From contig NZ_FMTP01000002.1 in the NCBI RefSeq assembly GCF_900100155.1, positions 496,001-560,000 of the forward strand: a DNA stretch of 64,000 bases, read 5' to 3'. The position numbers were made by a program, and so were the translations under genes. Each line of letters opens with the position of its first letter. The stretch's first letter is position 1. Positions 7,574 to 15,480 of the stretch are shown piece by piece. The stretch is from Ancylobacter rudongensis. GTDB lineage: Bacteria > Pseudomonadota > Alphaproteobacteria > Rhizobiales > Xanthobacteraceae. Under the pieces are notes generated by a model that had not been told where the DNA came from, ran no database searches, and saw only the letters and a program-made list of their open reading frames with translations.

Positions 7574-8797
7574 ATGCCCCACCCGTCCAGCATGCGTCAC
7601 TCCCTCACCCGTTCCCGCCGCTTCGCCGGCCTCGCCCCGGCCCCGCAGCGGCAGCGCCTGCATCACCCCAATTTCGAGATCCGGGGCATGCAGGGCTGGA
7701 AGGCGCTGGAGGCCGAGGAAAGGCTCTCCGAGGATGGCTGGCGCAAGGAGCAGCAATGGGCGCTCGACATGGGCCTGCCCGGCGCGGACTCCATCACCGA
7801 CAAGTCGATCCCGACCTTCGCGCGCGGCGAGCTGCCCCACTTCGCCGGCATCAACACCTTCATGAAGGCCCCTTACGTCGAGAATGTCCGCGATGTCGGT
7901 AAATACGACGCCGCCGTGCTCGGCATTCCGTTCGATAGCGGCACCACCTACCGGCCCGGCACCCGCTTCGGGCCGCAGGGCATCCGCCGCATCTCGGCGC
8001 TGTACACCCCCTATAATTACGAGCTGGGCGTCGACCTGCGCGAGCAGATGACGCTGTGCGACGCCGGCGACGTGTTCACCATTCCCGCGAATCTCGAAAA
8101 GAGCTTCGACCAGATCTCCAAGGGGGTGAGCCACGTCTTCTCCTCCGGCGCGCTGCCGATCATGCTCGGCGGCGACCATTCGATCGGCTTTCCCTGCGTG
8201 CGCGGCATCGCCGAATGCACCTCCAAGCGCATCGGCATCATCCATTTCGACCGCCACATCGACATCCAAGAGAAGGATCTCGACGAGCGCATGCACACCA
8301 CGCCCTGGTATTGGGCGACCAACCTGCCGAATGTCTCGCCGAAGAACCTCGTCCAGCTCGGCATCGGTGGCTGGCAGGTGCCGCGCTATGGCGTGCAGGA
8401 GGCGCGCAAGCGCGGCACCAATGTGCTGACCATCGACGATATCGAGAAGATCGGGCTGGAGAAGGCGGCCGAGATCGCGCTGGAACTGGCCTGGAAGGAC
8501 GCCGACGCGGTCTACATCTCCTTCGACGTCGACAGCATCGATTGCGGCTTCGTGCCCGGCACCGGCTGGCCGGAGCCCGGCGGATTTTTGCCGCGCGAGG
8601 CGCTGAAGATCCTCGGGCTGGTGGCGGCGGAAGGGCTGTGCGGGCTTGAGGTGGTCGAGGTTTCCCCGCCCTACGACACCTCGGACATCACCGCTCTGTT
8701 CGCCACCCGCGTGGTGGTGGAAGCGCTCGGCTCCATGCTCGCCCATGGCAAGCTGGGCAGCCACAAGCACATGATCGACAAGCCGGTGAGTTACTGA
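7574..8797 (+). CDS. gdmH: Guanidine hydrolase-like ureohydrolase (GdmH type), riboswitch-controlled
   Basis: This 407-residue ureohydrolase-fold enzyme is expected to split guanidine into urea and ammonia using a dinuclear metal centre. Metal ligands of the arginase/agmatinase fold are present: His202 in GGDHS, Asp226-x-His228-x-Asp230 in FDRHIDI, and Asp318-x-Asp320 in SFDVDSID. The N-terminal extension of about 110 residues, the DRHID in place of the usual DAHSD, and blocks such as DLDERMHTTPW, LGIGGWQVPR and VPGTGWPEPGGFLPREAL match cyanobacterial GdmH (Synechocystis Sll1077) as I remember it. The guanidine-I riboswitch directly upstream strongly supports guanidine as substrate over agmatine. 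The ATG at 7574 follows ACAGGAC. Known GdmH needs nickel and HypA/HypB-like helpers; none is visible nearby, but a His-rich protein follows. Confidence 0.88.
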   Translation: MPHPSSMRHSLTRSRRFAGLAPAPQRQRLHHPNFEIRGMQGWKALEAEERLSEDGWRKEQQWALDMGLPGADSITDKSIPTFARGELPHFAGINTFMKAPYVENVRDVGKYDAAVLGIPFDSGTTYRPGTRFGPQGIRRISALYTPYNYELGVDLREQMTLCDAGDVFTIPANLEKSFDQISKGVSHVFSSGALPIMLGGDHSIGFPCVRGIAECTSKRIGIIHFDRHIDIQEKDLDERMHTTPWYWATNLPNVSPKNLVQLGIGGWQVPRYGVQEARKRGTNVLTIDDIEKIGLEKAAEIALELAWKDADAVYISFDVDSIDCGFVPGTGWPEPGGFLPREALKILGLVAAEGLCGLEVVEVSPPYDTSDITALFATRVVVEALGSMLAHGKLGSHKHMIDKPVSY

Positions 8798-8805
8798 GCC
8801 GCCGA

Positions 8806-8913
8806 CGTCATCCCGGACGGCCGCAGGCCGATCCGGGATCGTTCGCCAATGTTGCGCCTCACTGTTACGCGGTCCCGGATCGACGCGCCTGCGGCGCCTC
8901 GTCCGGGATGACG
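8806..8913. repeat. Dispersed palindromic element downstream of gdmH
   Basis: Ends are a perfect 14-bp inverted repeat (CGTCATCCCGGACG at 8806-8819 and its complement at 8900-8913), with inner short hairpins. It belongs to the CGTCATCCCGG family also seen at 25691, 48359 and 63158. It lies between gdmH and the His-rich gene and could separate or stabilise their transcript. Confidence 0.8.
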
Positions 8914-8933
8914 ATCCCTGAAAGGCGAAAGCG

Positions 8934-9452
8934 ATGCATCGCGGCCACGACCATCATCACCACGAATCGCACGGCGCCGGCGGGCACTCCCATGCCGAGG
9001 CGCATTCCCACGCCCATTCAAACGCTCACTCCCATGGCCATAATCACGGCCACTCCCCGCGCCCGGCGGCGCAGTGGCAGACGCCGCATCTGCCGCACGC
9101 GCCGGAGGCGGGCGACGCGGCCCCGGCCGAGCCCGACCTCGACCTGGTGGAAAAGGCCTTCGTCGAGAGCTTCGCCACCGCCAGCGACCCCACCAGCTTC
9201 CTGCGCCTCGCCCGCGTGCCGTTCGACGCGGTCACAGCGGAGGGCACGCGGGTCAGCCTGCTGCGGGTGGAGACCGGCGAGACCACCGATATCGGCGCGG
9301 TGATGCCGCATCTGGGCGGCGGCAGCTTCCGCTACGATCCGCTGCCCGCCGCCATGGTCTCGCGCCGGCGCACGCTGCGCTTCGTCTATTTCGACGGCAG
9401 CGCGCCGGTTCCGATGACGCTGGCGCAGGTGCGCGCCCTCGCGCAGACGTGA
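8934..9452 (+). CDS. Histidine-rich small protein, candidate metal-binding accessory of guanidine hydrolase
   Basis: I do not recognise this 172-residue protein as a named family. Residues 1-40 contain 17 histidines, mostly as HSH, HGH and HHHH, like the metal-binding tails of HypB, UreE or SlyD. A Pro/Ala linker follows, then about 110 residues without Cys or obvious membrane segments, including DLDLVEKAFVESFATA, FDAVTAEGTRVSLLRVETG and RRRTLRFVYFDG. No P-loop is present, so it is not a HypB-type GTPase. The ATG at 8934 follows AAAGG. It lies 136 bases after gdmH on the same strand, separated by a palindromic repeat, and may be cotranscribed. Nickel or zinc storage or delivery is an inference from composition and the neighbour. 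Confidence 0.8.
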   Translation: MHRGHDHHHHESHGAGGHSHAEAHSHAHSNAHSHGHNHGHSPRPAAQWQTPHLPHAPEAGDAAPAEPDLDLVEKAFVESFATASDPTSFLRLARVPFDAVTAEGTRVSLLRVETGETTDIGAVMPHLGGGSFRYDPLPAAMVSRRRTLRFVYFDGSAPVPMTLAQVRALAQT

Positions 9453-9586
9453 GAGCGGTGGCTTTCCGATAGGCGCGCCCGATCGCCGCGTCAGGGCTTT
9501 GCCGGGTTGATCGGAACCGCTCCAAAGTTCATGGTGCCGACACAGTGCCTCGCTGGCCCGCCGGCGACGCCCAGTTGGGATGCGCC

Positions 9587-10813
9587 ATGGACTACGCCCG
9601 CTTCTTCCAGGATGCCGTCGACACGCTCAAGAACGAGCGTCGCTACCGCACCTTCGCCGAGATCGAACGCGACACGGCGCGTTTTCCGCACGCCATCTGG
9701 CACACGCCGCAGGGCAAGCGCGACATCGTCATCTGGTGCTCCAACGACTATCTCGGCATGGGCTGCCACGAGGCCGTGGTCGAGGCGATGTGCGCCACCG
9801 CCCGGCAGGCCGGCGCCGGCGCCGGCGGCACCCGCAACATTTCCGGCAACAGCCATGCCGTGGTCGAGCTTGAGGCCGAACTCGCCGATCTGCACGGCAA
9901 GGAGGCCGGGCTGGTCTTCACCTCGGGCTATGTCTCCAACCAGACCGGCATCGCCACGCTGGCCAAGCTGATCCCCGACTGCCTGATCCTGTCGGACGCG
10001 CTGAACCACAATTCGATGATCGAGGGCGTGCGCCAGGCCGGGCGCGAAAAGGTGGTGTTCCGCCATAACGACCTCGCCCATCTGGAAGAGCTGCTGCGCG
10101 CCGCCGGCGACCGGCCGAAGCTGATCGTGTTCGAGAGCATCTATTCGATGGATGGCGATGTCGCCCCCATCGGCGCCATCTGCGACCTCGCGGAGCGCTA
10201 CGGCGCCATGACCTATCTCGACGAGGTGCACGCGGTCGGCATGTATGGCCCGCGCGGCGCCGGCCTTGCCGAGCGCGACGGCGTCATGCACCGGGTCGAT
10301 GTGATCGAGGGCACGCTGGGCAAGGCGTTCGGCGTGGTCGGCGGCTACATCACCGGCTCGCGCGCGGTGATGGACGCGGTGCGCTCCTATGCGCCGGGCT
10401 TCATTTTCACCACCGCCCTGCCCCCGGCGGTGGCGGCGGCCGCCGCCGCGTCGGTGCGCCACCTCAAGGCCTCCGCCAGCGAGCGGGCCCGCCAGCAGGC
10501 GCAGGTCGCCAAGGTGAAGCGGGCGCTGGATCTGGCCGGGCTGCCGCAGATGACCACCGACACCCATATCGTGCCGATCATGGTCGGCGATGCCGAGGCC
10601 TGCAAGGCGGCGAGCGATATGCTGCTTCAGGACCACGGCATCTATATCCAGCCGATCAACTACCCCACCGTGCCGCGCGGCACGGAGCGGCTGCGCATCA
10701 CCCCCGGCCCGTTCCATGACGACGCGCTGATCGCCCATCTGGCCTATGCGCTGACCGATGTGTGGAGCCGGCTCGGGCTCGACTTCGTCAAGCGGGCGCA
10801 AGCGGCGGAATAA
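9587..10813 (+). CDS. hemA: 5-aminolevulinate synthase
   Basis: This 408-residue PLP enzyme condenses glycine and succinyl-CoA to 5-aminolevulinate, the first step of the C4 tetrapyrrole pathway of alphaproteobacteria and mitochondria. Blocks visible include [43 protein letters not shown] and the catalytic lysine near residue 246 in [15 protein letters not shown]. The ATG at 9587 ([12 protein letters not shown]) fits the family start; an earlier in-frame codon adds 14 unconserved residues. It sits close to hemN and an oxygen-sensing cluster, which suits control of heme supply. I found no FixK box in its own short upstream region. Confidence 0.96.
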   Translation: MDYARFFQDAVDTLKNERRYRTFAEIERDTARFPHAIWHTPQGKRDIVIWCSNDYLGMGCHEAVVEAMCATARQAGAGAGGTRNISGNSHAVVELEAELADLHGKEAGLVFTSGYVSNQTGIATLAKLIPDCLILSDALNHNSMIEGVRQAGREKVVFRHNDLAHLEELLRAAGDRPKLIVFESIYSMDGDVAPIGAICDLAERYGAMTYLDEVHAVGMYGPRGAGLAERDGVMHRVDVIEGTLGKAFGVVGGYITGSRAVMDAVRSYAPGFIFTTALPPAVAAAAAASVRHLKASASERARQQAQVAKVKRALDLAGLPQMTTDTHIVPIMVGDAEACKAASDMLLQDHGIYIQPINYPTVPRGTERLRITPGPFHDDALIAHLAYALTDVWSRLGLDFVKRAQAAE

Positions 10814-10857
10814 TCCGCCGCGAAACGCGACCAAGCGGCGGAGTTAGCCGCCGCGCG

Positions 10858-11967
10858 TCAGTCCTTCGGCTCGGTCTTGTCGATCTCGACATTCTCGGAC
10901 GGGATGGCCGCCCGGCCGAAGCACAGCCTTGCGATGACCGGGATCGCCAAAGCGAGGCCGAGAAAGCGCACCAGATGGTGCGCGGCGACGAAGGCCGGGT
11001 CCATGCCGAGCACGAAGGCCATGATGGTCATCGCCTCCAGCGCGCCGGGCACATAGGCCACCAGCACCTTGGGCAGCGGCTCGTCGGCCAGCCAGGCGCC
11101 GAGCACGGCGAAGGCCAGCGCGATGGCGGTGGCGATCGCCAGCGCCACCAGCGAATCGACCAGGAAATGCCGCAGCGTGGCGATCCGCGTGCCGGCGAAG
11201 CGGCTGCCGGTATTGGCGCCCAGCACCACGAAGCCGACGATCAGGAAGATGTCGGGCAGTCGCCCCTCGATCAGCCCGAAGCCGTGCACCAGCGCGCTCG
11301 CCAGCATGGCGCCGACCATGGCGCCGCCGGGAAAGCGGCTGCGCTCGGCGAGAAACCCGCCAAAGATGCCGACGCCGAGAGAGGCGAGGAAATTCGCCAT
11401 GTCCGGCACGACAGGGTTGATCGGCAGCGTGCCGGAGGGCTCATGGCCAAGCCCGCCAATCGCCGCCGGCAGCAGCGCCACCAGCACGAACAGCCGCAGC
11501 GACTGGCCGAACACCACCCGGCGCGTGTCGGCGCCCGAGCTTTCCGCCATGACCAGCACGGTGGAGAGCGCGCCCGGCGCGGCGGCGAAGAAGGCGCTGC
11601 ACCGGTCCCAGCCGGCGACCTTCTCCAGATAGAGAATCACCGCCACCATCATGACCGGCACCGAGGCCACCAGCACTGCCATCGTCACCGGCCAGGCGGT
11701 GATGCCGCTCAGCGTTTCCGGCGTGATCGCCGAGCCCATCGAGGTGCCGAGGATGATGTAGACGCCGAGCCTTGTGTTCTTCTCCACCCCCACCGGGGCG
11801 CCGAGCAGCGCCGCCAGGGCGGTGGCCACCAGCGCGCCGGAGAGCCAGCCCGCCGGCATGGCCAGCCAGGCGAAGAAGGCACCGCCGGCAAAGGCGAGGG
11901 CGAGCGTCGCGCCATACCAGGCAGAACGTTTGGCGGTAGGCGACGTCAGAAAGGCAGGCAGCGGCAT
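10858..11967 (-). CDS. AbrB-family membrane protein
   Basis: This 369-residue, highly hydrophobic protein matches the AbrB family (the so-called ammonia monooxygenase regulator family, unrelated to the Bacillus transition-state AbrB). It carries about ten predicted membrane segments in two similar halves, each with a motif of the type LPAGWLSGALVAT / FPGGAMVGAMLAS, and APGALSTVLVMAE / VPGALEAMTIMAF, indicating an internal duplication. The role is not established; transport is plausible. I use the ATG at 11967 (MPLPAFLTSPTAKRSAW); a TTG 60 bases upstream is possible. It is divergent from hemN with a promoter region of about 120 bases. Confidence 0.82.
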   Translation of the reverse strand: MPLPAFLTSPTAKRSAWYGATLALAFAGGAFFAWLAMPAGWLSGALVATALAALLGAPVGVEKNTRLGVYIILGTSMGSAITPETLSGITAWPVTMAVLVASVPVMMVAVILYLEKVAGWDRCSAFFAAAPGALSTVLVMAESSGADTRRVVFGQSLRLFVLVALLPAAIGGLGHEPSGTLPINPVVPDMANFLASLGVGIFGGFLAERSRFPGGAMVGAMLASALVHGFGLIEGRLPDIFLIVGFVVLGANTGSRFAGTRIATLRHFLVDSLVALAIATAIALAFAVLGAWLADEPLPKVLVAYVPGALEAMTIMAFVLGMDPAFVAAHHLVRFLGLALAIPVIARLCFGRAAIPSENVEIDKTEPKD

Positions 11968-12038
11968 CGGGCAGGAACCTGGGGCGGGAGCCCCGGCACG
12001 CCCGAGGGCCTGCGCGAACGCCCGCAACGCGGCGACAT

Positions 12039-12052
12039 TTGCGCGGGATCAA
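12039..12052. promoter_or_regulatory. FixK/FNR-type box upstream of hemN
   Basis: TTGCGCGGGATCAA fits the rhizobial FixK2 pattern TTG(A/C)-N6-(T/G)CAA. Its centre lies 41.5 bases before the A of the hemN start codon, so a class II promoter would give a transcript starting at the ATG. Oxygen control of hemN by FixK/FNR is well known in related bacteria. Confidence 0.65.
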
Positions 12053-12086
12053 TGCGACGAATGCCGGGGCGGGTCAAATCCTCTGC

Positions 12087-13409
12087 ATGCATAACACAAC
12101 GCTCATCCATGCAGAGCGGGCCGTGCCCCGCTACACCTCCTACCCCACCGCGCCGCATTTTACCGGCGCGATCCGGGCCGGCGCGCATGCGGACTGGCTC
12201 GCCGTCCTGCCGGCGCAGGCCAGCGTCTCGCTCTATCTGCATGTGCCGTTCTGCCCGGCGCTGTGCTTTTATTGCGGCTGTACCACCAAGGCGACGCGCC
12301 GGGCCGAGCCGGTGGCCGCCTATGCCGAGCGGCTGGAGCGCGAGATCGACCTCGTCGCCGCCCGCATTGGTGGGCGCAGCGTAACGCACATCGCCTGGGG
12401 TGGCGGCACCCCGAGCCTGCTGGGGCCGGCGACGCTGAGGCGGCTCGGGGAGCGACTGGCCGAGGGCTTCCAGCTCGACCATCTCGCCGAATATGCCTTC
12501 GAGCTCGACCCGCGCGAGACCGACGAGCCGCTTGCCGACGCGCTGGCCGCGATGGGCGTCGACCGTGTCAGCCTCGGCGTGCAGGATTTCAGCGCCCATG
12601 TGCAGCGGGCGATCGGCCGCATCCAGCCCTTCGCCACGGTGGAGCGCGCCATGCGCCTGCTGCGCGAGGCCGGCATTTCCTCGATCAATCTCGACCTGAT
12701 GTATGGCCTGCCGCACCAGAGCGAGCGCGACATTCGCCGCACCACCCAGCTCGCCACGCTGCTGGCGCCGGAACGGCTCGCTCTGTTCGGCTATGCTCAT
12801 GTGCCGTGGATGCGCGCCAACCAGAAGATGATCGACGAGGCCGCCCTGCCCGGCGCCGCCGAGCGGCTCGACCAGTCGGAAGCGGCACGCGAGGTGCTGC
12901 TGGCCAATGGCTATGTCGCCATCGGCCTCGACCATTTCGCCCGCGCCGACGATCCGCTCGCCCGCGCGGCCGCCTCCGGCCAGCTCAGGCGGAACTTCCA
13001 GGGCTACACCGCCGACCAGGCCGATGTGCTGATCGGCATGGGCGCCTCGGCGATCAGCCGCTTTCCCCAGGGCTTCACCCAGAACGCGCCGGATGCGGGC
13101 TCCTATATGCGCGCCATCGACGATGGCGGCTTCGCCACGGTGCGCGGCGTCGCCTTCACCGCGCAGGACCGCCAGCGCGGTGCCCTGATCGAGCGGCTGA
13201 TGTGCGACCTCGAAGTCGATCTCGACCCCTCGACGCTGGCCGATGCCGCCCCGCGCCTCGCCGACCTCGCCGCCGACGGGCTGATTACGCTGGAAGGCCG
13301 GCATGTCGCCATGACCGCCGGCGGGCGCCCCTTCGTGCGGCTCGCCGCCGCCGCGCTGGACCACCGGCTGCAGAGCCAGAACGCCGCCCGCCACTCGGCC
13401 GCCGTCTGA
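12087..13409 (+). CDS. hemN: Oxygen-independent coproporphyrinogen III oxidase
   Basis: This 440-residue radical-SAM enzyme decarboxylates coproporphyrinogen III to protoporphyrinogen IX without oxygen. The iron-sulfur motif Cys56-x3-Cys60-x2-Cys63-x-Cys65 (CPALCFYCGC) is the HemN form, followed by AWGGGTPS and the conserved N-terminal VPRYTSYPTAPHF. LMYGLPHQ and GLDHFARADDPLA are further HemN blocks. The ATG at 12087 is chosen; a TTG at 12039 would overlap the FixK-type box. Neighbours are the FixK-like regulator gene (convergent) and, further on, fixJ and fixL, which together fit induction at low oxygen. Confidence 0.95.
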   Translation: MHNTTLIHAERAVPRYTSYPTAPHFTGAIRAGAHADWLAVLPAQASVSLYLHVPFCPALCFYCGCTTKATRRAEPVAAYAERLEREIDLVAARIGGRSVTHIAWGGGTPSLLGPATLRRLGERLAEGFQLDHLAEYAFELDPRETDEPLADALAAMGVDRVSLGVQDFSAHVQRAIGRIQPFATVERAMRLLREAGISSINLDLMYGLPHQSERDIRRTTQLATLLAPERLALFGYAHVPWMRANQKMIDEAALPGAAERLDQSEAAREVLLANGYVAIGLDHFARADDPLARAAASGQLRRNFQGYTADQADVLIGMGASAISRFPQGFTQNAPDAGSYMRAIDDGGFATVRGVAFTAQDRQRGALIERLMCDLEVDLDPSTLADAAPRLADLAADGLITLEGRHVAMTAGGRPFVRLAAAALDHRLQSQNAARHSAAV

Positions 13410-13422
13410 TCCGCCGGCTCGC

Positions 13423-13547
13423 CAAAGAAAAGGCGCCCCGCGACATGGGGCGCCCGATCACCTTCCCAAAAGAAAAGGGCGCGCTGCGAAACGGGGCGCC
13501 CGATCACCACCCCAAAAGAAAAGGGCGCTCCGCGATGCGGGGCGCCC
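13423..13547 (-). terminator. Three tandem intrinsic terminators (about 46-bp repeat)
   Basis: Nearly three copies of a unit of about 46 bp lie between hemN and the FixK-like gene. Read on the minus strand, each is a GGGCGCCCC-type hairpin followed by TTTTCTTT, a classical intrinsic terminator for the leftward FixK-like gene. The three hairpins lie at about 13431-13455, 13477-13501 and 13523-13547. Confidence 0.8.
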
Positions 13548-13609
13548 AGGTGCTGGAAGGGAGGAAGCGTCGGCCTCGGGCAAGGAGAGCCGGCGGAGGC
13601 GCGGGACGG

Positions 13610-14251
13610 TCAGAGCGCCCCGGCGAGGCGGCGCATGCTGCCGCGATCCTGGATGCGCACCTCGTCGGCCCGCTGCAGCACGACGAGGCCGCGCCGCTTG
13701 AGTTCGGAAAAGGCCCGGCTCACCGTCTCCAGCGTCAGGCCGAGGAAATCGGCGATCTCCTGCCGGGTCATCGACAGATGCAGCGTGCCGCCGACCATGC
13801 TCTCCGGCATCAGCCGCAGCAGGAAGAAGGCCACCCGCTCCAGCGCCGACATGCGCCCCAACACCAGCGCGTGGGAATGCATGACGCAGAGCTGCGCCTC
13901 GAAGCGCCGCAGCAGCCGGGCGGCCAGCACAGGGTCGCGCTCCAGCGCGCTGCGGTCATGGGTGTTGATGGTGGCCGGCGTCAGCGTCTCGGCCGAGCAG
14001 GCATAGATATCGGCATGGGCGAGGCCGAACACGTCGCCGGGGCCGAGCAGTTCCACCACTTGGCGGCGGCCGTCGGGAAGCAGCTTGCTGAGCATGACAG
14101 CGCCGTCGACCACTTCCATGATGCGGCGGGCGGGATCGCCCTCATGCAGCACGGTGACATGGGCGGCGATCCGCATCGTCGGGCAATGGGGCTCGGCGCC
14201 ATAGGGCGGGCGAACGGTGCCGCCGGTGCGTTCGTCGATGATCTGTCGCAT
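13610..14251 (-). CDS. Crp/Fnr-family regulator, FixK-like
   Basis: This 213-residue regulator has an N-terminal cyclic-nucleotide-binding-like beta-barrel and a C-terminal helix-turn-helix, MTRQEIADFLGLTLETVSRAFSELK. The recognition helix carries E-x-x-S-R (ETVSR), the FNR/FixK signature for TTGAT-type sites. It lacks the N-terminal cysteine cluster of FNR (only scattered Cys are present), so it probably does not sense oxygen itself but is a FixK-type relay under FixLJ. The ATG at 14251 has GGTGGAG upstream. A FixK-type box starts 17 bases before the ATG, which suggests negative autoregulation. Downstream are three tandem terminators, then hemN in convergent orientation. I leave the symbol empty because fixK-like paralogues are common. 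Confidence 0.88.
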   Translation of the reverse strand: MRQIIDERTGGTVRPPYGAEPHCPTMRIAAHVTVLHEGDPARRIMEVVDGAVMLSKLLPDGRRQVVELLGPGDVFGLAHADIYACSAETLTPATINTHDRSALERDPVLAARLLRRFEAQLCVMHSHALVLGRMSALERVAFFLLRLMPESMVGGTLHLSMTRQEIADFLGLTLETVSRAFSELKRRGLVVLQRADEVRIQDRGSMRRLAGAL

Positions 14252-14267
14252 CTTTATCGCTCCACCC

Positions 14268-14281
14268 TTGATCTTGCGCAA
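14268..14281. promoter_or_regulatory. FixK/FNR-type box at the fixK-like promoter
   Basis: TTGATCTTGCGCAA fits TTG(A/C)-N6-(T/G)CAA and lies only 17 bases upstream of the start codon at 14251. That position would overlap the promoter or leader, suggesting self-repression rather than activation. Confidence 0.6.
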
Positions 14282-14391
14282 AGCTAGCGGGCAAAGCGGG
14301 CCGGCACAGTTCGGTGGGCTGCGTAAGGGACTTTCCGGAAGCGCCGGCGAAAACCGCCCGCCGGGGCGCCGATTCCCGCCGGCGCGGCGCC

Positions 14392-14739
14392 TCAATGGGG
14401 CGGCAGAACCCGGGCGATGGCGTCGACATCGAGCGGCTTGCGCATCACCCCATCAGGCACCAGTCCGCGCAGCTGATGGTCGATGAAGCCCTGCGACTGG
14501 CCGGTGATGACCACCACGCGCGGCGGCGCGGCGAGGTTGAGCAGCCAGCGCACCAGCTGCGCGCCCGGTATGCCGGGCAGGCTGAGATCGACGATGACCG
14601 CGTCCGGCGCCTCGGGCACAGAGCCTTTGAACAGGCTCTCCGCATCGCGATGAGAGATCACCGTGTGTCCGATATTGCGCAGGATGAGGGCGAGCGAATC
14701 GCTGACCCCGGCATCATCCTCGACCACGTGAACTCGCAA
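14392..14739 (-). CDS. Single-domain response regulator between fixJ and the fixK-like gene
   Basis: This 115-residue protein is a stand-alone receiver. The acidic pair EDD near residue 8, the phosphorylatable Asp in AVIVDLSLPG (about residue 51), Thr in VVVITGQ and Lys in VMRKPLD are all present. It has no output domain and no cysteine. The TTG start at 14739 follows GGGAGATA with good spacing. It lies downstream of fixJ on the same strand, about 110 bases away. By position it could modulate FixL signalling, as FixT does in Caulobacter, but it lacks the cysteines of FixT; a phosphate sink is another possibility. Both ideas are inference. Confidence 0.85.
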   Translation of the reverse strand: MRVHVVEDDAGVSDSLALILRNIGHTVISHRDAESLFKGSVPEAPDAVIVDLSLPGIPGAQLVRWLLNLAAPPRVVVITGQSQGFIDHQLRGLVPDGVMRKPLDVDAIARVLPPH

Positions 14740-14850
14740 GGGCTATCTCCCGCTCTTTTCACAGACAGTGGAAAAGAGCGGGGGCATCAGCAATTCGTAG
14801 GGATGCGTAGAGGGCCGCGTCCTGCACGGGCGTGGCGCAAGGCCGTCCGC

Positions 14851-15468
14851 TCAGTCGCGCATGTCCTTGAGCACGATGCGCACCAGGTCGGCGGCGTTCT
14901 TGGCGCCGAGCTTTTCCATGATGCGGGCGCGGTGCACCTCGATGGTGCGCGGCGAGATGCCGAGCGTGCGGCCGGCTTCCTTGTTGGAGGCACCGGAGGC
15001 GATCTGCACCAGCACCTCGCGCTCGCGCGGGGTGAGCAGGTCATGGCCGGGGAAATGCGCCGTCAGCAGGTCGCCCGGCTCGGCCGAGGCGCGCCGTCCA
15101 TGGGCGGCGATGGCGTCGCGCACCCGCTCCAGCACCGTGTCGGCGTCGAACGGCTTCTCGATGAAGTCGAGCGCGCCGTGGCGGATGGCGTCCACCGCCA
15201 TGGGAATGTCGCCCTGGCCGGAAATGATGAAGATCGGCGCCGGGTAGCGGTCGGCCTCCAGCTCTTTCAAAATGTCGAGCCCGGAGCGGCCGGGCATGTG
15301 AACGTCGAGCACGATGCAGGAGGGGACATGGCTGCGCGCCACCGAGAGGAAGGCGGCGCCGTCGGAGAAGCCCCGCACATGGTAGCCCTCCAGGCTGAGC
15401 ACGAGCGAGAGCGCATCGCGCACTGCGGCATCGTCGTCGACGATGAAGACCTCACCCAGATGCGCCAT
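14851..15468 (-). CDS. fixJ: Response regulator FixJ
   Basis: This 205-residue regulator has a receiver domain with DDD near residue 11 and the phosphorylation site Asp55 in CIVLDVHMPGRSGLD, then a LuxR-type helix-turn-helix (LTPREREVLVQIASG ... IEVHRARIMEKLGA). FixJ, phosphorylated by FixL at low oxygen, activates fixK and sometimes other genes. The ATG at 15468 is preferred because AGGGGG lies about seven bases upstream; a TTG just before it is poorly placed. Only 12 bases separate it from the end of fixL, so the two are cotranscribed. Confidence 0.93.
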   Translation of the reverse strand: MAHLGEVFIVDDDAAVRDALSLVLSLEGYHVRGFSDGAAFLSVARSHVPSCIVLDVHMPGRSGLDILKELEADRYPAPIFIISGQGDIPMAVDAIRHGALDFIEKPFDADTVLERVRDAIAAHGRRASAEPGDLLTAHFPGHDLLTPREREVLVQIASGASNKEAGRTLGISPRTIEVHRARIMEKLGAKNAADLVRIVLKDMRD

Positions 15469-15480
15469 CAACGGTCCCCC

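Noticed and set aside
7574..8797. Agmatinase (speB)
   Set aside because: The long N-terminus, DRHID motif and guanidine-I riboswitch point to guanidine hydrolase; agmatinase remains the fallback if the riboswitch call fails.
9507..9540. FixK box or EcfG promoter upstream of hemA
   Set aside because: TTGATCGG and GGAACCG are present but the second halves at the required spacing are missing.
13423..13547. Possible CRISPR array
   Set aside because: The repeats are contiguous, without unique spacers, and each forms a terminator with a T-tract; no cas genes are near.
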